Assembly: GCA_025345505.1 (NCBI GenBank)
Contig: JANVCC010000261.1
Coordinates: 2,468,431-2,532,430, forward strand
Length of the DNA: 64,000 nt
From: Todiramphus chloris collaris
Lineage: Eukaryota; Chordata; Aves; Coraciiformes; Alcedinidae
Direction: 5' to 3'
Shown here: positions 12,200 through 23,565 of the stretch, one piece after another
Position numbering within the stretch: position 1 is the stretch's first letter
How the letters are laid out: each line of letters begins with the position of its first letter
Made by a program: the position numbers and the translations under genes
The notes under the pieces: model-generated
The model's database searches: none
What the model was told of the DNA's origin: nothing
The model's input: the letters and a program-made list of their open reading frames with translations, nothing else

Positions 12200-12260
12200 G
12201 GAATACCTTGGAAAGCAGTTGCAGTCAGAACAACCTCAAACGGCTACCGCACGGAGCTAA
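12200..12260 (+). CDS. ATP6V1H: ATP6V1H terminal coding exon with stop codon
   Basis: After the acceptor gtatttcag, the first base G completes the tryptophan begun at 4301. The exon then encodes 19 residues, EYLGKQLQSEQPQTATARS, and stops at TAA (12258-12260). As I recall it, the human protein ends QPQTAAARS, so the threonine in the bird sequence is a conservative difference in the unstructured tail. The full-length family protein is about 480 residues, and the four exons here give roughly its last 134. The exon lies 7.9 kb after the previous one, a distance filled by intron with two CR1 pieces. This end and its orientation fix ATP6V1H as transcribed left to right, running into the gene-poor remainder of the window. 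Confidence 0.96.
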
Positions 12261-12520
12261 ACACTTACAACTACAACATGTTTGTCTTTATAAGGAAACA
12301 CTGAAATTACATGTTCTTTGCCTGCTACTAGTGCAGAAACTTTCCAGCTTTCCTCCAGTGTTGTTGGCTTAGTAAAAATCTGTTTGTTCAACTAGCTCTG
12401 ATGATTATGCCTGTCAGCTTCCTGTTATATTCTGAATGTATATGGGGAAATGTGGCTAATATATTGCGTTTGTTTTATGTATTTATTCTCCTAATAAAGA
12501 AAGTTATTAAAGGATATTCA
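12261..12520 (+). other. ATP6V1H: ATP6V1H probable 3' UTR
   Basis: This stretch directly follows the stop codon. It is AT-rich with no conserved reading frame. A canonical AATAAA at 12493-12498 is followed within about 60 bases by T- and TG-rich sequence, typical of a cleavage region, which would make the UTR about 250 nt. The exact cleavage site cannot be seen. Later AATAAA hexamers at 13299-13304 and 13592-13597 could serve longer isoforms. Confidence 0.6.
12493..12498 (+). terminator. ATP6V1H: Candidate polyadenylation signal of ATP6V1H
   Basis: This is a canonical AATAAA hexamer about 235 bases after the stop codon and the first such hexamer downstream of it. U/GU-rich sequence follows at about 12540-12585. 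It is the most likely end of the main transcript. The call is inferred from position and context only. Confidence 0.55.
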
Positions 12521-13298
12521 TTCCACATTCTAATTAGCGTAGAAAAATTGTTCTTTTCTTTCAGCAGGTTACTGGTGTTGTCACTTTCCAAGAAAAGCAA
12601 GTAGTCCCTGTGTGTCTCCAGAAAAATTAATACAGTTTTGACTTGGTGTTCTGTAGGAAACACAACAGCCTGAGAAATGTCTATTATCAGCACTGAAATA
12701 TCAAGTCTCAAAATGATGTTAAAATTGTATATAAAAGCAAATGTATGGGGTTTTGGGGGGGGCTGGGGAGTGGGGTACTTCTGTCTTGTTAGAGACTACA
12801 TTAAAAAATACAGATGTGAGAAGAGCAAAAGAAAATGAACACACCTCTAATGGAACCTGATGTGTTTAAGATTATTAGTCAAGCAGGGTTTTTTTAATAG
12901 CAACTGTGCAGTTAACTGGTAAACTTGAAAATTCATGGAGTGTTTTTTTGCAGTTGAAAATACTTGTAAATGTTAAGGTTCTGGTGTCATCCTAAAAATT
13001 ATTATATTCCCTCTACATCGGCCAAATAATTGGGCTATTAGTATTTTCTGTGTTTTGTAGCTCCTGATAGTAAAATAGATGTAAGCATCAATAAATCAAA
13101 GATGATGTTGGATTGGCATGTGAAAACAAGTCTTGTTGTGTATATAGGAGCTTGGTTGCAGCCACCTGCAGCACTAAACAGTTAATATTCTTGTGGTTCA
13201 TTTTTAGAGTGGAAAAAACAATGAGAGAACATCCCTCTATCTCATTAGTACTCTTGTGTGGTCTGAGTCTCTGAGGAAGCTTAGGGTATTTTGTCATC

Positions 13299-13304
13299 AA
13301 ATAA
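13299..13304 (+). terminator. Possible distal polyadenylation signal
   Basis: AATAAA is followed by an A-rich run about 1 kb after the ATP6V1H stop. A second AATAAA lies at 13592-13597. Either could end a longer ATP6V1H 3' UTR isoform or be chance in AT-rich DNA. There is no independent support. Confidence 0.25.
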
Positions 13305-16300
13305 AAAAAACAAAGTGGGAAAACTTTTCTTGCCCCGTCCAGGTTTTCATCTTAACATAACTAAAATTTGACCCCTGTTGCCATGGAGAGAGAAGACTTT
13401 TAGGGGATGACAGTTTGTGATGACTTCTTGGCCTGCTTAATTAAAATTGGGTTGTGTGGATAAATGTCTGTTGCTTACTTCTGCATGTAGGAGGCACAGG
13501 CTTTGGCACTGCTGTTCGTATCATAAGGATAGATGCCAAAGCCTGAGAGGAATTAAGCTGACTTTAAATGGAGTCATTTGAATGCTCTTAAAATAAATCT
13601 TGAGTCTTCCCTACTTTTCACACTTCGATTTGCGTCACGCGATGGTGTCTGCATGTGAGTGGGGTTGGTCTTGGGTCAGTCTAAACTGCAGGTTGTACAG
13701 CCTGGCTCTCGTGGCTACCTGGCAATGTTCTGTCCACCAGAACATTTTTGAAGTGTGGCCCTTTGAAATGCATGCAGGGTGAACACTGGATTCTTGGTGC
13801 CAGATGTCTTGCTCTAAAAGTCAGATTCTTGTCGCACGTCTTGCTGATGTAAGCATGGCTTGAGACTTACCTTGAAGAGGCTGTGAAAGGTGGTCACAGC
13901 CGTGATGTTGGGCACAAGAGCCATAGCAGGGCATTAATGGGTGAGGGTCTTCAAAACCATAAGTCCGTGTTACTTCCTTTTTTGAAGGGAACACTGAAGC
14001 ACTGTTTGGTAAGGGGATTTGTGTTGTATGCATTGTGTTGTATGAGTAAAGATGATGAATACTGCTGATAGAAACCTCTCCTAGTTTTTGGGGGCTAGAA
14101 ATAACCAAACTGTTCATAATTTGAAATAAAATTGCTTACAGGGGTGGTCCTCTAACATCTAAATATTGTGTTTGCGCATTATACAAATTCTCCCCTGTTG
14201 CTTTGCTAGTATTAGTCTGTGAATAGTTTAATTCTTCATTTTGTGGTCCGTTTCCAAGCTATGGGATGCTCGGTGTTCTCCTCCATTTAGTTAGGAATAA
14301 ACCTGTTGGAGACAGAAGATGGTTTTTGAAGAAATGGTTGTGATGTTTCGTTGGTATCAGTGTGCGTGATACTCTGGTGCCTTTGAAACCTGAAAGCTGT
14401 GAGCTTTTCAGCCCCTGATGGAAAAGTTCAGGTGGCTCAAGGGTTGTGATCTCAGGGATTTCATGCCAAGACCTGTACAGTAAGAAGCCTGGCAACTTGG
14501 GTGGAGGTTGGTATGGAGGACCTTTCTGTGCAGCCAGTAACTTGTTGCCAGAGGGGAGATTTCTGGGGGAGTCAGTGTGCTCACTGTGGCCTAGAGGTCC
14601 TGGGGAATCTTGACACAGCAGGAGCTGCAAACTGGTTTCCAGCTGTAGGCTCTCTATCTCCCATTCCACGGCAGGCCCAGGCCTATAGCCATAGGTGCTG
14701 GAATGCCTTGGATCCATGAACCTAAGAAAGAAGGTGAGGCAGAGCTGCCCTGGGCTTTTTAACCTTGAAACTCAGGAGAAGTGACCAAAACCTTTTGTTG
14801 AATTTCAACTTTCTACTCCGGGTTTTGTCTGCCAAGTTACGATGAGGTTTAGCTACCGAGCACTGTACTTTTCACTGTTCATCTGTTAGCTCGCTGAACT
14901 TGCTGGGCTCCCTTCTCCCAAAATCTGGCATGGGGTGGGTAGGCAGATGCCACGGTGGCAGGTTGAACGCTTCAGGGACGAGTGATGACAGTGTGGGCAG
15001 AGCTCGGTGCTGGGAAGAGCAGCATGTGCCAGCAGCTTGCTTCCTTCCCTCTGGTGACATGAAGATTTAGAGATTACTGGAGATTAGCTGCCGTGGACCA
15101 GATGACTAGCTTCCTTCTAAAGCGAGGAGATGCAGTTACCTTCCTCCAAGTTAGCATGATTAATCTTCTCTTTATGAAATTTGTCTCCATTTTCCATATT
15201 TTTCTTTTCACTCTTCTGTTGCATCCAAGAATAAATTGAGTTTAATTTTCCTGTAATGAAAGTAACTGAGTCTTTGAAATCTTTAGAAGATTTCCTCAAT
15301 GTTTTGCATTGAGGTTTCTTTTCATGATACATCTGCTTAAAGATATTTTTTCTTTAAACTTTGGTCTTAGCATGAAATATAGATGGGAAATAAATTTGAC
15401 TAAGTTTGCTAGATGTGGCAACTGTGAAAAGAATTTAAACCTGTCACAATTCAATGCAAGAGGGATGATGGGAAAGCATGATGAAGACCAGCACTGACAT
15501 CTGGAATGAAGGCAGGCAAGTGCTTTAACCGGGTGCTTGCTGCATGTTTATTATTCTCACAAGCCATTTGAGATCTGAAGGCCTGCAGCTGCATGAAGAG
15601 GAGGCCGGATCTTGGTCTTGGCCAATTTCTCTATTAGAAAAAAAAAAACCCCAACAACCAGAGCTAAGCAGGAGACAAGCTGCCTGGGCCCTGATGTACC
15701 CACTGCGTCAAACCTCTCTTCAGCATCTCATCAGGATTGCAAAAATGTCTTTGTGCACCTGTATGAAGAAACAATGATTGTCAGCAATTTCTGACATGCT
15801 GACCTGCTGGGTCAGTATATATATATATTGTTTTTCATTAATATGACATGCTATATGATGTGAATATGACAAGGGGTCAGAAGGAATCTTGTTGAGTCCT
15901 CTCTGTCCAAAAAACTTTTGCTTTTCCCCTTGGCAGCTTCTGCAGAGTGCGTTGCCCTTCCAGAACTACGTGCTGCATCAGAGCTGGGAACAGAGCTGGT
16001 GCTCTCACAAGGTTCAGGTACATTATTAACTTGATTAGATTCACTTTTTAGATTCCAAAATGATTGTTCAGAAAATGTGACCTGCTGTTGAAACTTTCAA
16101 ATGGCCAATGGTGTCACCATTCCAGTACCACAGAAAGCAGCAGCCTTGCTTGCAAATGTCAGGTGCAGCCCTTGGGGAGTTACCTGGGAACTCTTCTTAC
16201 CTTGGGGTTTGGGTTTCATTGGTACAGTCACGTCTGAGATGGCTCAGACATTGCTGAACACAAACGATCTGCTAAACACTGTCACTAAGAATATTTTTTG

Positions 16301-16492
16301 TGACCTGCCCCTTGGCCTTACTGCTGCTTATAAGCTGAGTTTCTGCACTGTAAGGAGCCTAATAAACCCAGAAATAGTGGAGTAATGGGTGACTTAATGC
16401 AGAGTCTTGTTTCTGTTACTTGGTTCTATCCAAGAGCATTTCTGTGCTAAGGGAAAGTAATTTTTCTTGGGGGAGGTGGAACTTCAAAAGGG

Positions 16493-16509
16493 AAAAAAAA
16501 AAAAAAAAA
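16493..16509. repeat. Poly-A run
   Basis: A run of 17 A bases. It could be an old retroposon tail, but no element was recognised immediately upstream. Confidence 0.75.
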
Positions 16510-18353
16510 CTAAAAAATCGCACAATTTCATAAAAAAGTGGGCAGTGGGACAACAACAATATATATTTTTTAAACTGATTATCTCAGATTTTCACAGAAG
16601 AGCACGATTTGTCCCTCTGTGTGAGAACTAACTGCAGAAGGAGACAAATCAGGTTTTCCTGAGTCACCTCTGGTGCCATTATGTGCATATTCATGACACA
16701 AGGGTTTTTTTTTCAAGGCTCTTCAGTTAGTTTTCCTTGTCCAGATTCTGTGTAGAGACAAAACTGTTGAGCTGCAAATTGAAATCACTTTTTCAGTGTC
16801 ATCAGAAACTATTTTTAAAGGGCTGCACACTTCCAGTTCTGTCAAAAACTGGGCAAAGAAATTGGGTGGGTGATTGTGGTGATGACAGTTAAAACCTGTT
16901 GATTTGGAAATCACGGAACTGCTACAGTATCAGATGATTTTGTAGCAAGAAAACATGATTAATTGCATATTGAAAGGTCATAATTCTCTAGATAACTTTG
17001 ATGTAAAGGAAGTGTGATAAACAAGCTTACTCTGTGATGTCCAAGTGGCTAAAATACAGCTTTGGATTCTGAGTCTGCCAGTGAGGGGATGGCAGCTGTG
17101 AGTGGATGTGTGTGAACACAGGGCGAGACTCTTTGGTCATCAATTAAAAAGATGAAATCATTTTGATGTAAAATACTGGGTAGAAAAATGACCTTTAGAA
17201 AGGCTCTTTTACGTTGGGGTTTTGTTGTTGCTTGGTGGTTTCGTGTTGTGGTTTATTGGGTTTTTTTTACCTTTCTTTTTTTTTTCTTTTAGTGTTGCAA
17301 TGTAATTTTTTTGGCTAGGATCTTCTCACATCTTTCATCTCAGAGCATTTCCTCTCAGTTGTTTTGTGTCTGGCTTCCCCAGCTTGTGCATTTGAGCTGA
17401 GCTGGTCCTTCCCTATCCAAATGTACGGATGTGAGAACGCTGGCGAGATCCTGAAATGCAGCTGGGGTGTCTTCAGTTGGTATAGTCCTTTTCCAGGAGA
17501 AATCCTTAGTGTGAAGTGCACAAGTTGTACCTTCTGCTGTATTTCTGAACGTCACTCCTCTCAGTGTTTCAGTTCTTAGCGCCATGTAGTTCTTTCTGTA
17601 CTGTAATTCCTCTTAGACTTGATAGTGTTTCCCACTTTCAATACATTGTGGAACTCTGTCAAGAACATGAATGAGACTTGGAATAAGGGAAATGTTTAGA
17701 AAAACTCAGTTATTTTTCTCTGGTATGAAATTACTATTTATGCCTCTTCTCTCTTGCTGTATTGTACCTGTTTTCCTTACACATTTCAGTTCAAATTCAC
17801 TCAAATACTATTTCTAGAAGACACTTCAAGATTTTTATCCTATTAGTCTTAACCCAGGAAGACTATTAAAGTCCAGATCACTTCCTTTTTTTCACTTATA
17901 GACATTAAATTTTCTAAATTGTATCATCTCTGACATAATATGCATTGGGCTAATTTTTTTTTTTCCCATAAGAAATCTGGAATGGGATAAAATCTTCCCC
18001 TAAAGAGAATGTATTAAGGTCCCTATATTTTGTTTCTATGGGAGTTTCCATCTCTTTACCTTAATTTTATTAGTCCATCTGAACAGCCTTTAAGCTGGGG
18101 CAAAGCTGACCCTCTATTTCATGGCCTTGACTGCCCTGCAGGGACTGGGCACTGTAACTTCTTCGTAACAGCCCGTTTGTCCTGTCATGTCTCTGTGCCC
18201 TTGCTGGAGATGAAAGGAGTTCTGTTGAAGGTTGCTTGAATCTTCCCTTTTTTGCCCGTTCTCCTAATCCAGTAGAGTAACTGATAATTTGGATGAGAAT
18301 CTTGTGATGTTGCAACTCAGTGTGGAGGATCAACAGTGGATTATTCCACCACA

Positions 18354-18735
18354 CAATCACAGAATGGTAGGTGTTGGAAGGGACCTCTGAAGATCGAGTC
18401 CAACCCTGCTGCCAGAGCAGGACAGAACTAGAGCAGATCACACAGAAATGCATCCAGACAGGTCTGGAAGGTCTCCAGAGAAGGAGACTCCACAACCTCT
18501 CTGGGGAGTCTATTCCAATGTTCTACAACTCTTACAGTAAAGAAGTTCTTCCTCATGTTGAGGTGGAACTTCCTGTGCTTGAGGTTGAACCCATTGCCCC
18601 TCATCCTGTCACAGGGCACGAGTGAAACGATGTTGTCCTTGCCTTCTTGATTCCCAGCCCTTAGGTACTTACAGACATTAATTAGATCCCCTCTGTCTTC
18701 TCCTGTCCAGACTAAAAAGCCCTAGGTCTCTCAGT
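18354..18735 (-). mobile_element. CR1 LINE fragment, minus strand
   Basis: The 3' end lies on the left: caatcacagaatggtaggtg, then ttggaagggacctctgaaga. It is followed rightward by the antisense of the ORF2 C-terminus; on the minus strand this encodes KHRKFHLNMRKNFFTVRV and [19 protein letters not shown]. The similarity fades near 18735. The copy is 5'-truncated and degraded but relatively readable, so not among the oldest. Confidence 0.92.
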
Positions 18736-21700
18736 CTTTGGTCTCCACCAAACCTCTGTTCTCCATCCTGCGTCCTTGCTCTCAATGCACAGACTGAGTT
18801 TCCTAGTAGCTGCTTCATGACATGAGGAAAAAAAGTCCTCGGTCATGTACAGTTGCATCTCTTGCAGTGGGATGAACAGATGGTCATCTCTGGCTTTCCT
18901 TTCTTGTAGATAATCTTTGGTGGTTTTTTCCCCCATCCCTTCTTTTCTTTCTGCCCCTTTCTTCTTTGTTCCAAAGTGTCACAAGACTGTTCTCCTTCAC
19001 TCGATGCCTCTTTTGTCACATAATTAAAGAGCATTTTCCTCAGGTTTTCATTTAACTTGCAGATACTGATTTAAGTGTTCCCCATTTCCTCAGTATTTCC
19101 GATGAACTCTATTTCCAGATCCAAATTTAGGCTCCAACTGTGCAGTGCTCTATGCCGGGAAAAATTTTTGAGTGTCTGTTGGAAACTATCAAGCACAACT
19201 TCTCTTTACAGTGTCATCTTCACTGGTTCCTTTTCAGTGCTGACACATTTGCCACCACTATCCATTCTCTACCTGCTCTTTTTATGTTATTTTTTGAAGA
19301 GTAAGTACCATTAGTTCCTTGGTTTGTAGCTCACTTGCACATTTTTTTATGGTTGTGCAAACTTGGGTTCCTATGTTTTGCATCCTCATTGCTGTAGAAG
19401 AAACATCTCCGTCTCTTCAAAATGCAAACACAGGCTGTGAGACTGCAGCTTCGTGTTAGTGTAGTTGAAGTTTTTGTTGTAGGCAGATAAAGCAAATCAC
19501 AATTTGGCTTCAAAAACCCAATTCATGCCGTGGAGCAATCCCAGATCACCAGACACAATAAATACAATACTTGAAACCCCTAGATTTTTAAAATGCTCCT
19601 CTTCACCACCTGCCCCAGGATGACTTGAGAAACAAATGTTGGAAAATGATGCTTTTGAAGAGCATATTCTTGATGACCTTTTTCTTGTGGTGCTTGTAAT
19701 AGAAGTATTCTGTATTCACTCTGGTCATGGAAGACTTGGGCTCTGCAGCATCAGCAGCATGATACTTGAAATTTAATCTGGATGCCTTGGAGTCCACAGC
19801 CTGACAGAATTAGGTGATGTATTCTCAATTAAAAGTAAAATTCTGAAATAAAGTGGTGATAATTAAAAAAATACAAAGGTAATTTTTTTTTTCCCTCATC
19901 AATTCTCTTTTCACCATAAATCAGTTACAATGAATCATAAACCACTTTTGGAGAAGGACTCTGAAATGAGCTCCCTTGCAGCTGCTGAAGGTGATGCTAA
20001 TAACTTCTGTAGCAGCAAATGAAATCTTCTTCAGTGTGAGAATAGACTGCTCTGTGCCACCTCCTCCCTCTGCTCAGTGTCTCAAGCTGTATTTAATTTG
20101 AAATGCCCGTAGCTATTTGCTAACTCCCTTGTGCCCAGTCTGGATTTCACAGAAGTTATTGAACGGGGAATGTTCGTGAGGTGGAGGGATTCCAAAAGAG
20201 GTCAGCAAATGGAGGATGGCTTCTTCAGCTGGCAGCAGCTTGTGTGGCTTTGCAGAGCTGTGAAAGAATTGCCATTGATGGCTGTTTCCCCTCTCTGTAG
20301 ATAAGCAAGGTGGTAGCTGTCTATCTTAGGAAAAAAACCCAACAAACCCAACCCCTTGAGAACGTGTGCTGAAGCTTCAGCAGGGTGCACATGGGGCTGT
20401 TTCTCTGTTCTGACCGCAGGTAACCTGTCCTGGTGTGAATGCCAACTCCGAGGGCAGCGAAGAACCTCTTGCTGTTCCCACTTAACCTTTCTGACAGGCT
20501 GGCAAAGCAGCGGGAGGGGTTGCGTGGCTCGTGCTGAATGTATTCCATTGCTACCAACTTGTTTTCTTCTGTAAGGCGATCTGCAGCTGCGTTTTGCTCT
20601 CTTCTACCATGACCACAGGAGAACCTGCTCCCTCCTGAGGTATAAACACCAGGCAAGCCAGGAGAGGTAATTTTTCCTCCTGCTGTAGTTATGGCTAAAG
20701 AGCTCTCTGCAGCTTTTCCAGGGGTGAGAGTTGTTTGTACTTCCTTTAAAGCTATGTTGGTTTGGTTTTTTATTTTAAATCTCTATTATACATTTTTTTT
20801 CTCTATTATGTGAAACTGTTGGAAATTGCAGATAAAACTTGTCATTTTATGAAGCGATAGGCAAGCTATTTCCTACCCGAGGTGCCTGGGGAGCAAGTGA
20901 AATAGAACCAGCCCTGACAAAATGATGCTTCTGAGACTTACTCAAGGGGCTGATAATAGTCTTGGGGCTCTCTACCTTCAGGCTGATGTGTGCACCACAC
21001 CTGAGAGGACATCGCTCACCTACCTGGGGGCAGGAGGAGCTGGTTGGATTGTGCAGCTCTTTGTGCACACAACTATGACCTGTTTGCTTTTGTAGGGGAG
21101 CACAACAGCTTTTGTAAACACAGTATTTCATAATCATCTCGGGAGTGAGCCTGCTTTTCTGCTCTCTCTGGTTCTGGAGCTAAGAGGAGATTAACTCCTG
21201 TTTCTGCTTGCTAGACTTCTAGCATGATTTCCTGAAATGCAGGACTGTTTTTGCATGTGTGGTGCTACATAATAAGCTCTAATTAAGAGGATTTGCATTC
21301 TTCTTCCTGAGCTGAATTGCTCTGAAATATTTCCAGAGTTTAATGGGCTGATAGCTAATGCAGCATGACTTTTAATTTTACAGAACTTGTTTAGGTGATG
21401 AGCTGTCAGTGATTTCTTTAAATTGCTTAGGTATTATGGTATTGGTAACTACTCTGAGCATGATGCCAACTCTTCTATCCACTTGCCTTAGAAGGAGATC
21501 ATTCATAGCTGTTGAACTAATGATGCAAAAGTGAGGGTCTGCAAGAGAGTGAACTGGAGGCTGGAGAGTTCCCAGTCTGAAATCATAGTCAGCATCTTTG
21601 AATGGTTCTAGTTTGTATCCATCTCCAAGTGGACAGTAAAGCTGGTGCTGGAAACAGATAATCTCTTGGTACATTACTCTCTTACATAGAAAGTTAAATA

Positions 21701-23388
21701 TTGGAGTGGAGAACATGGCAAAGCAGTCTGAGCAGTCGTTACAGACACAGAAGACAGAGGTTATGTCTCAAGAAATCAGCTAAACAAAATGGACCTGCTC
21801 CAGTAAAGCAGATGGAGAAACTCTCCAAGAACACTAGCCTAGTGGTTGCAACACCTGCCTGGAAAGAGAATGCCTGGAGTCAAACTGATCTTTCAAACTA
21901 GGCAGTTGAGGCATTTGAACATCAGTATTTCCAACCAGTGTGATGAGTCAAACCATTATTAGGAGGCTTGCAGATTTTTCCATTCAGATTTCATTCCTAA
22001 ATAGCTTAAATGCTTTTCAGAGTTAACGAGAACTCCCTATAAATAGAATGGACATTAAATCCAGTCAGGCAAACTTGATTTCATGTATGGCAAGGTAAGT
22101 TACTCCATTTAACACCTGCATAGGAGGTGGCTCTCATGCATGTGGAAGACCTGATACGATACTGTCGTGATTTTTAACATAGTTTATTTTTTCTCTCTAA
22201 AATTCACTGTGAGATTTCATCCACTTGGATAGAAGCAGTATTGAGCAGTTAACTACAGAATTTATTTGATTTATTGAGGTGAAGTTTGCTCATAAAATGC
22301 CTACGAGTGGGCTGTGATTCTATCAGGGTTATTTGTTCTTTAATTTATTTGAGTTGATTTTCTGTTTAGAGCTGGGTTTTTTTCCCTCTCTGTTGTTGTT
22401 GGCAGCAGTTCCGTGATTAACTGAAGCCATCACTTCGAGCTAAGTGAGCTGCTATAATTATATAAGTCACAATCTATCACATATATAACTTGACAGCTTT
22501 GTAGTTATAGGGGAAAAAGTGCAGGGCGAGGGGTGGGGAGAAGCATTTGACTCTTGGGGAGTAACAGTAAACGTAGAGGATCAGGAAACTTTTCTTCACC
22601 TAAGCGCTGTCTAAAATGTCAATCCCAGACACAATAGCCTATTTTTATGTGTTCTGAGTTCAGATGTGAAATGAAATCTCCTTATTTCTATTAGAGTATT
22701 CTCTCCCTGCCCCAGTGGGGGCTGTTGCTCTTTTTACCAGGCACTGTGCACTCTAACAGCATCTTGTGTCTGCCTGAAATAGGGCCCATCATCCCCTATG
22801 TGCTGTAAGAGCTGCAGAACTTTGCTGGTTTAAATGTTCAGCACTATTATTGGTAATTATAACTTGAGCGTGTGCAGTGTATTCTTTTCTCATTCTGGGA
22901 AGCAGGTGTAAAGGAAATGTGATCACATTCGAGACCATGTTTTACTACTCTGCCTCCTCCTTTAGGTGCATAAACTACAGCATAGGATGAATTACCAGAA
23001 GTTATGGGCAGTGACAAATATTAATATATTGAATTATTTCGGTAGGGGGACAGATCGCAGTATCAGGAGGGAAAAAATTACCTGTGCTGATAATTTTTGG
23101 TTATTGCATGCTTTTCCCTGTGAGTAGCTGTCTGACTCTCTGTGGGAAGAGACATCAGCTCTGCAGCCACTGTGGTTACAAGATGACAATAATCATAAGC
23201 AGAAATCCTTAATGTGCTTTCTTGCAAATCTGCAAGCTGCTTCACCTTTTAGGTTGCAAACAGCCAGCTTCTCCCTTATTCTGTGGTCTCTGACCAAATG
23301 AGATCTGAGTCCTATCAGATGGACTCAGATGTTCAGCTCCTGAGTTTTGCTGTAAATCTTCATGAGCTGAGCAAAGCTGACAGAGGGA
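18736..23388. other. Intergenic region between CR1 copies
   Basis: 4.6 kb with no recognised gene. It holds short T-runs and ordinary unique sequence. Several ORFs of 60-112 codons look like chance or shadow frames, with no family match that I can make. Confidence 0.65.
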
Positions 23389-23565
23389 ATCATAGGATGG
23401 TTTGGGTTGGAAGGGACCTCTAAAGATCATCTAGTTCCAACCCCCCTGCCGTGGGTGGCAGGGACATCTGTCACTAGACCGGGTTGCTCAAAGCCCCATC
23501 CAAGCTGACCTTGAATGCTTCCAGAGATGGGGCATCCACAGTCTCTCGAAACCATCACGCTCAGG
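23389..23565 (-). mobile_element. CR1 LINE 3' fragment, minus strand
   Basis: It begins with the reverse complement of the CR1 3' end (tcataggatggtttgggttg, then gaagggacctctaaagatc). It continues through the common antisense phrase about C-rich sequence, cccatccaagctgaccttga, and ggggcatccacagtctctc. It belongs to a subfamily with a different 3' region from the copies at 18354 and 31746. Confidence 0.9.

Larger units (their letters stand above)
12521..18353. other. Intergenic region downstream of ATP6V1H
   Basis: AT-rich, gene-free DNA of 5.8 kb. Contents seen: alternative AATAAA hexamers (13299, 13592), a (TA)n run (15818-15829), A-runs (15640-15649 and 16493-16509) and a T/G-rich tract (17215-17291). 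An unrecognised 152-codon minus-strand ORF lies at 14259-14717 and is treated as a lead rather than a gene. No repeats of the CR1 family were recognised here. Confidence 0.7.

Noticed and set aside
18070-18495. Minus-strand ORF of 141 codons
   Set aside because: About one third lies in the CR1 3' end and the rest has no recognisable content. Chance read-through is likely.
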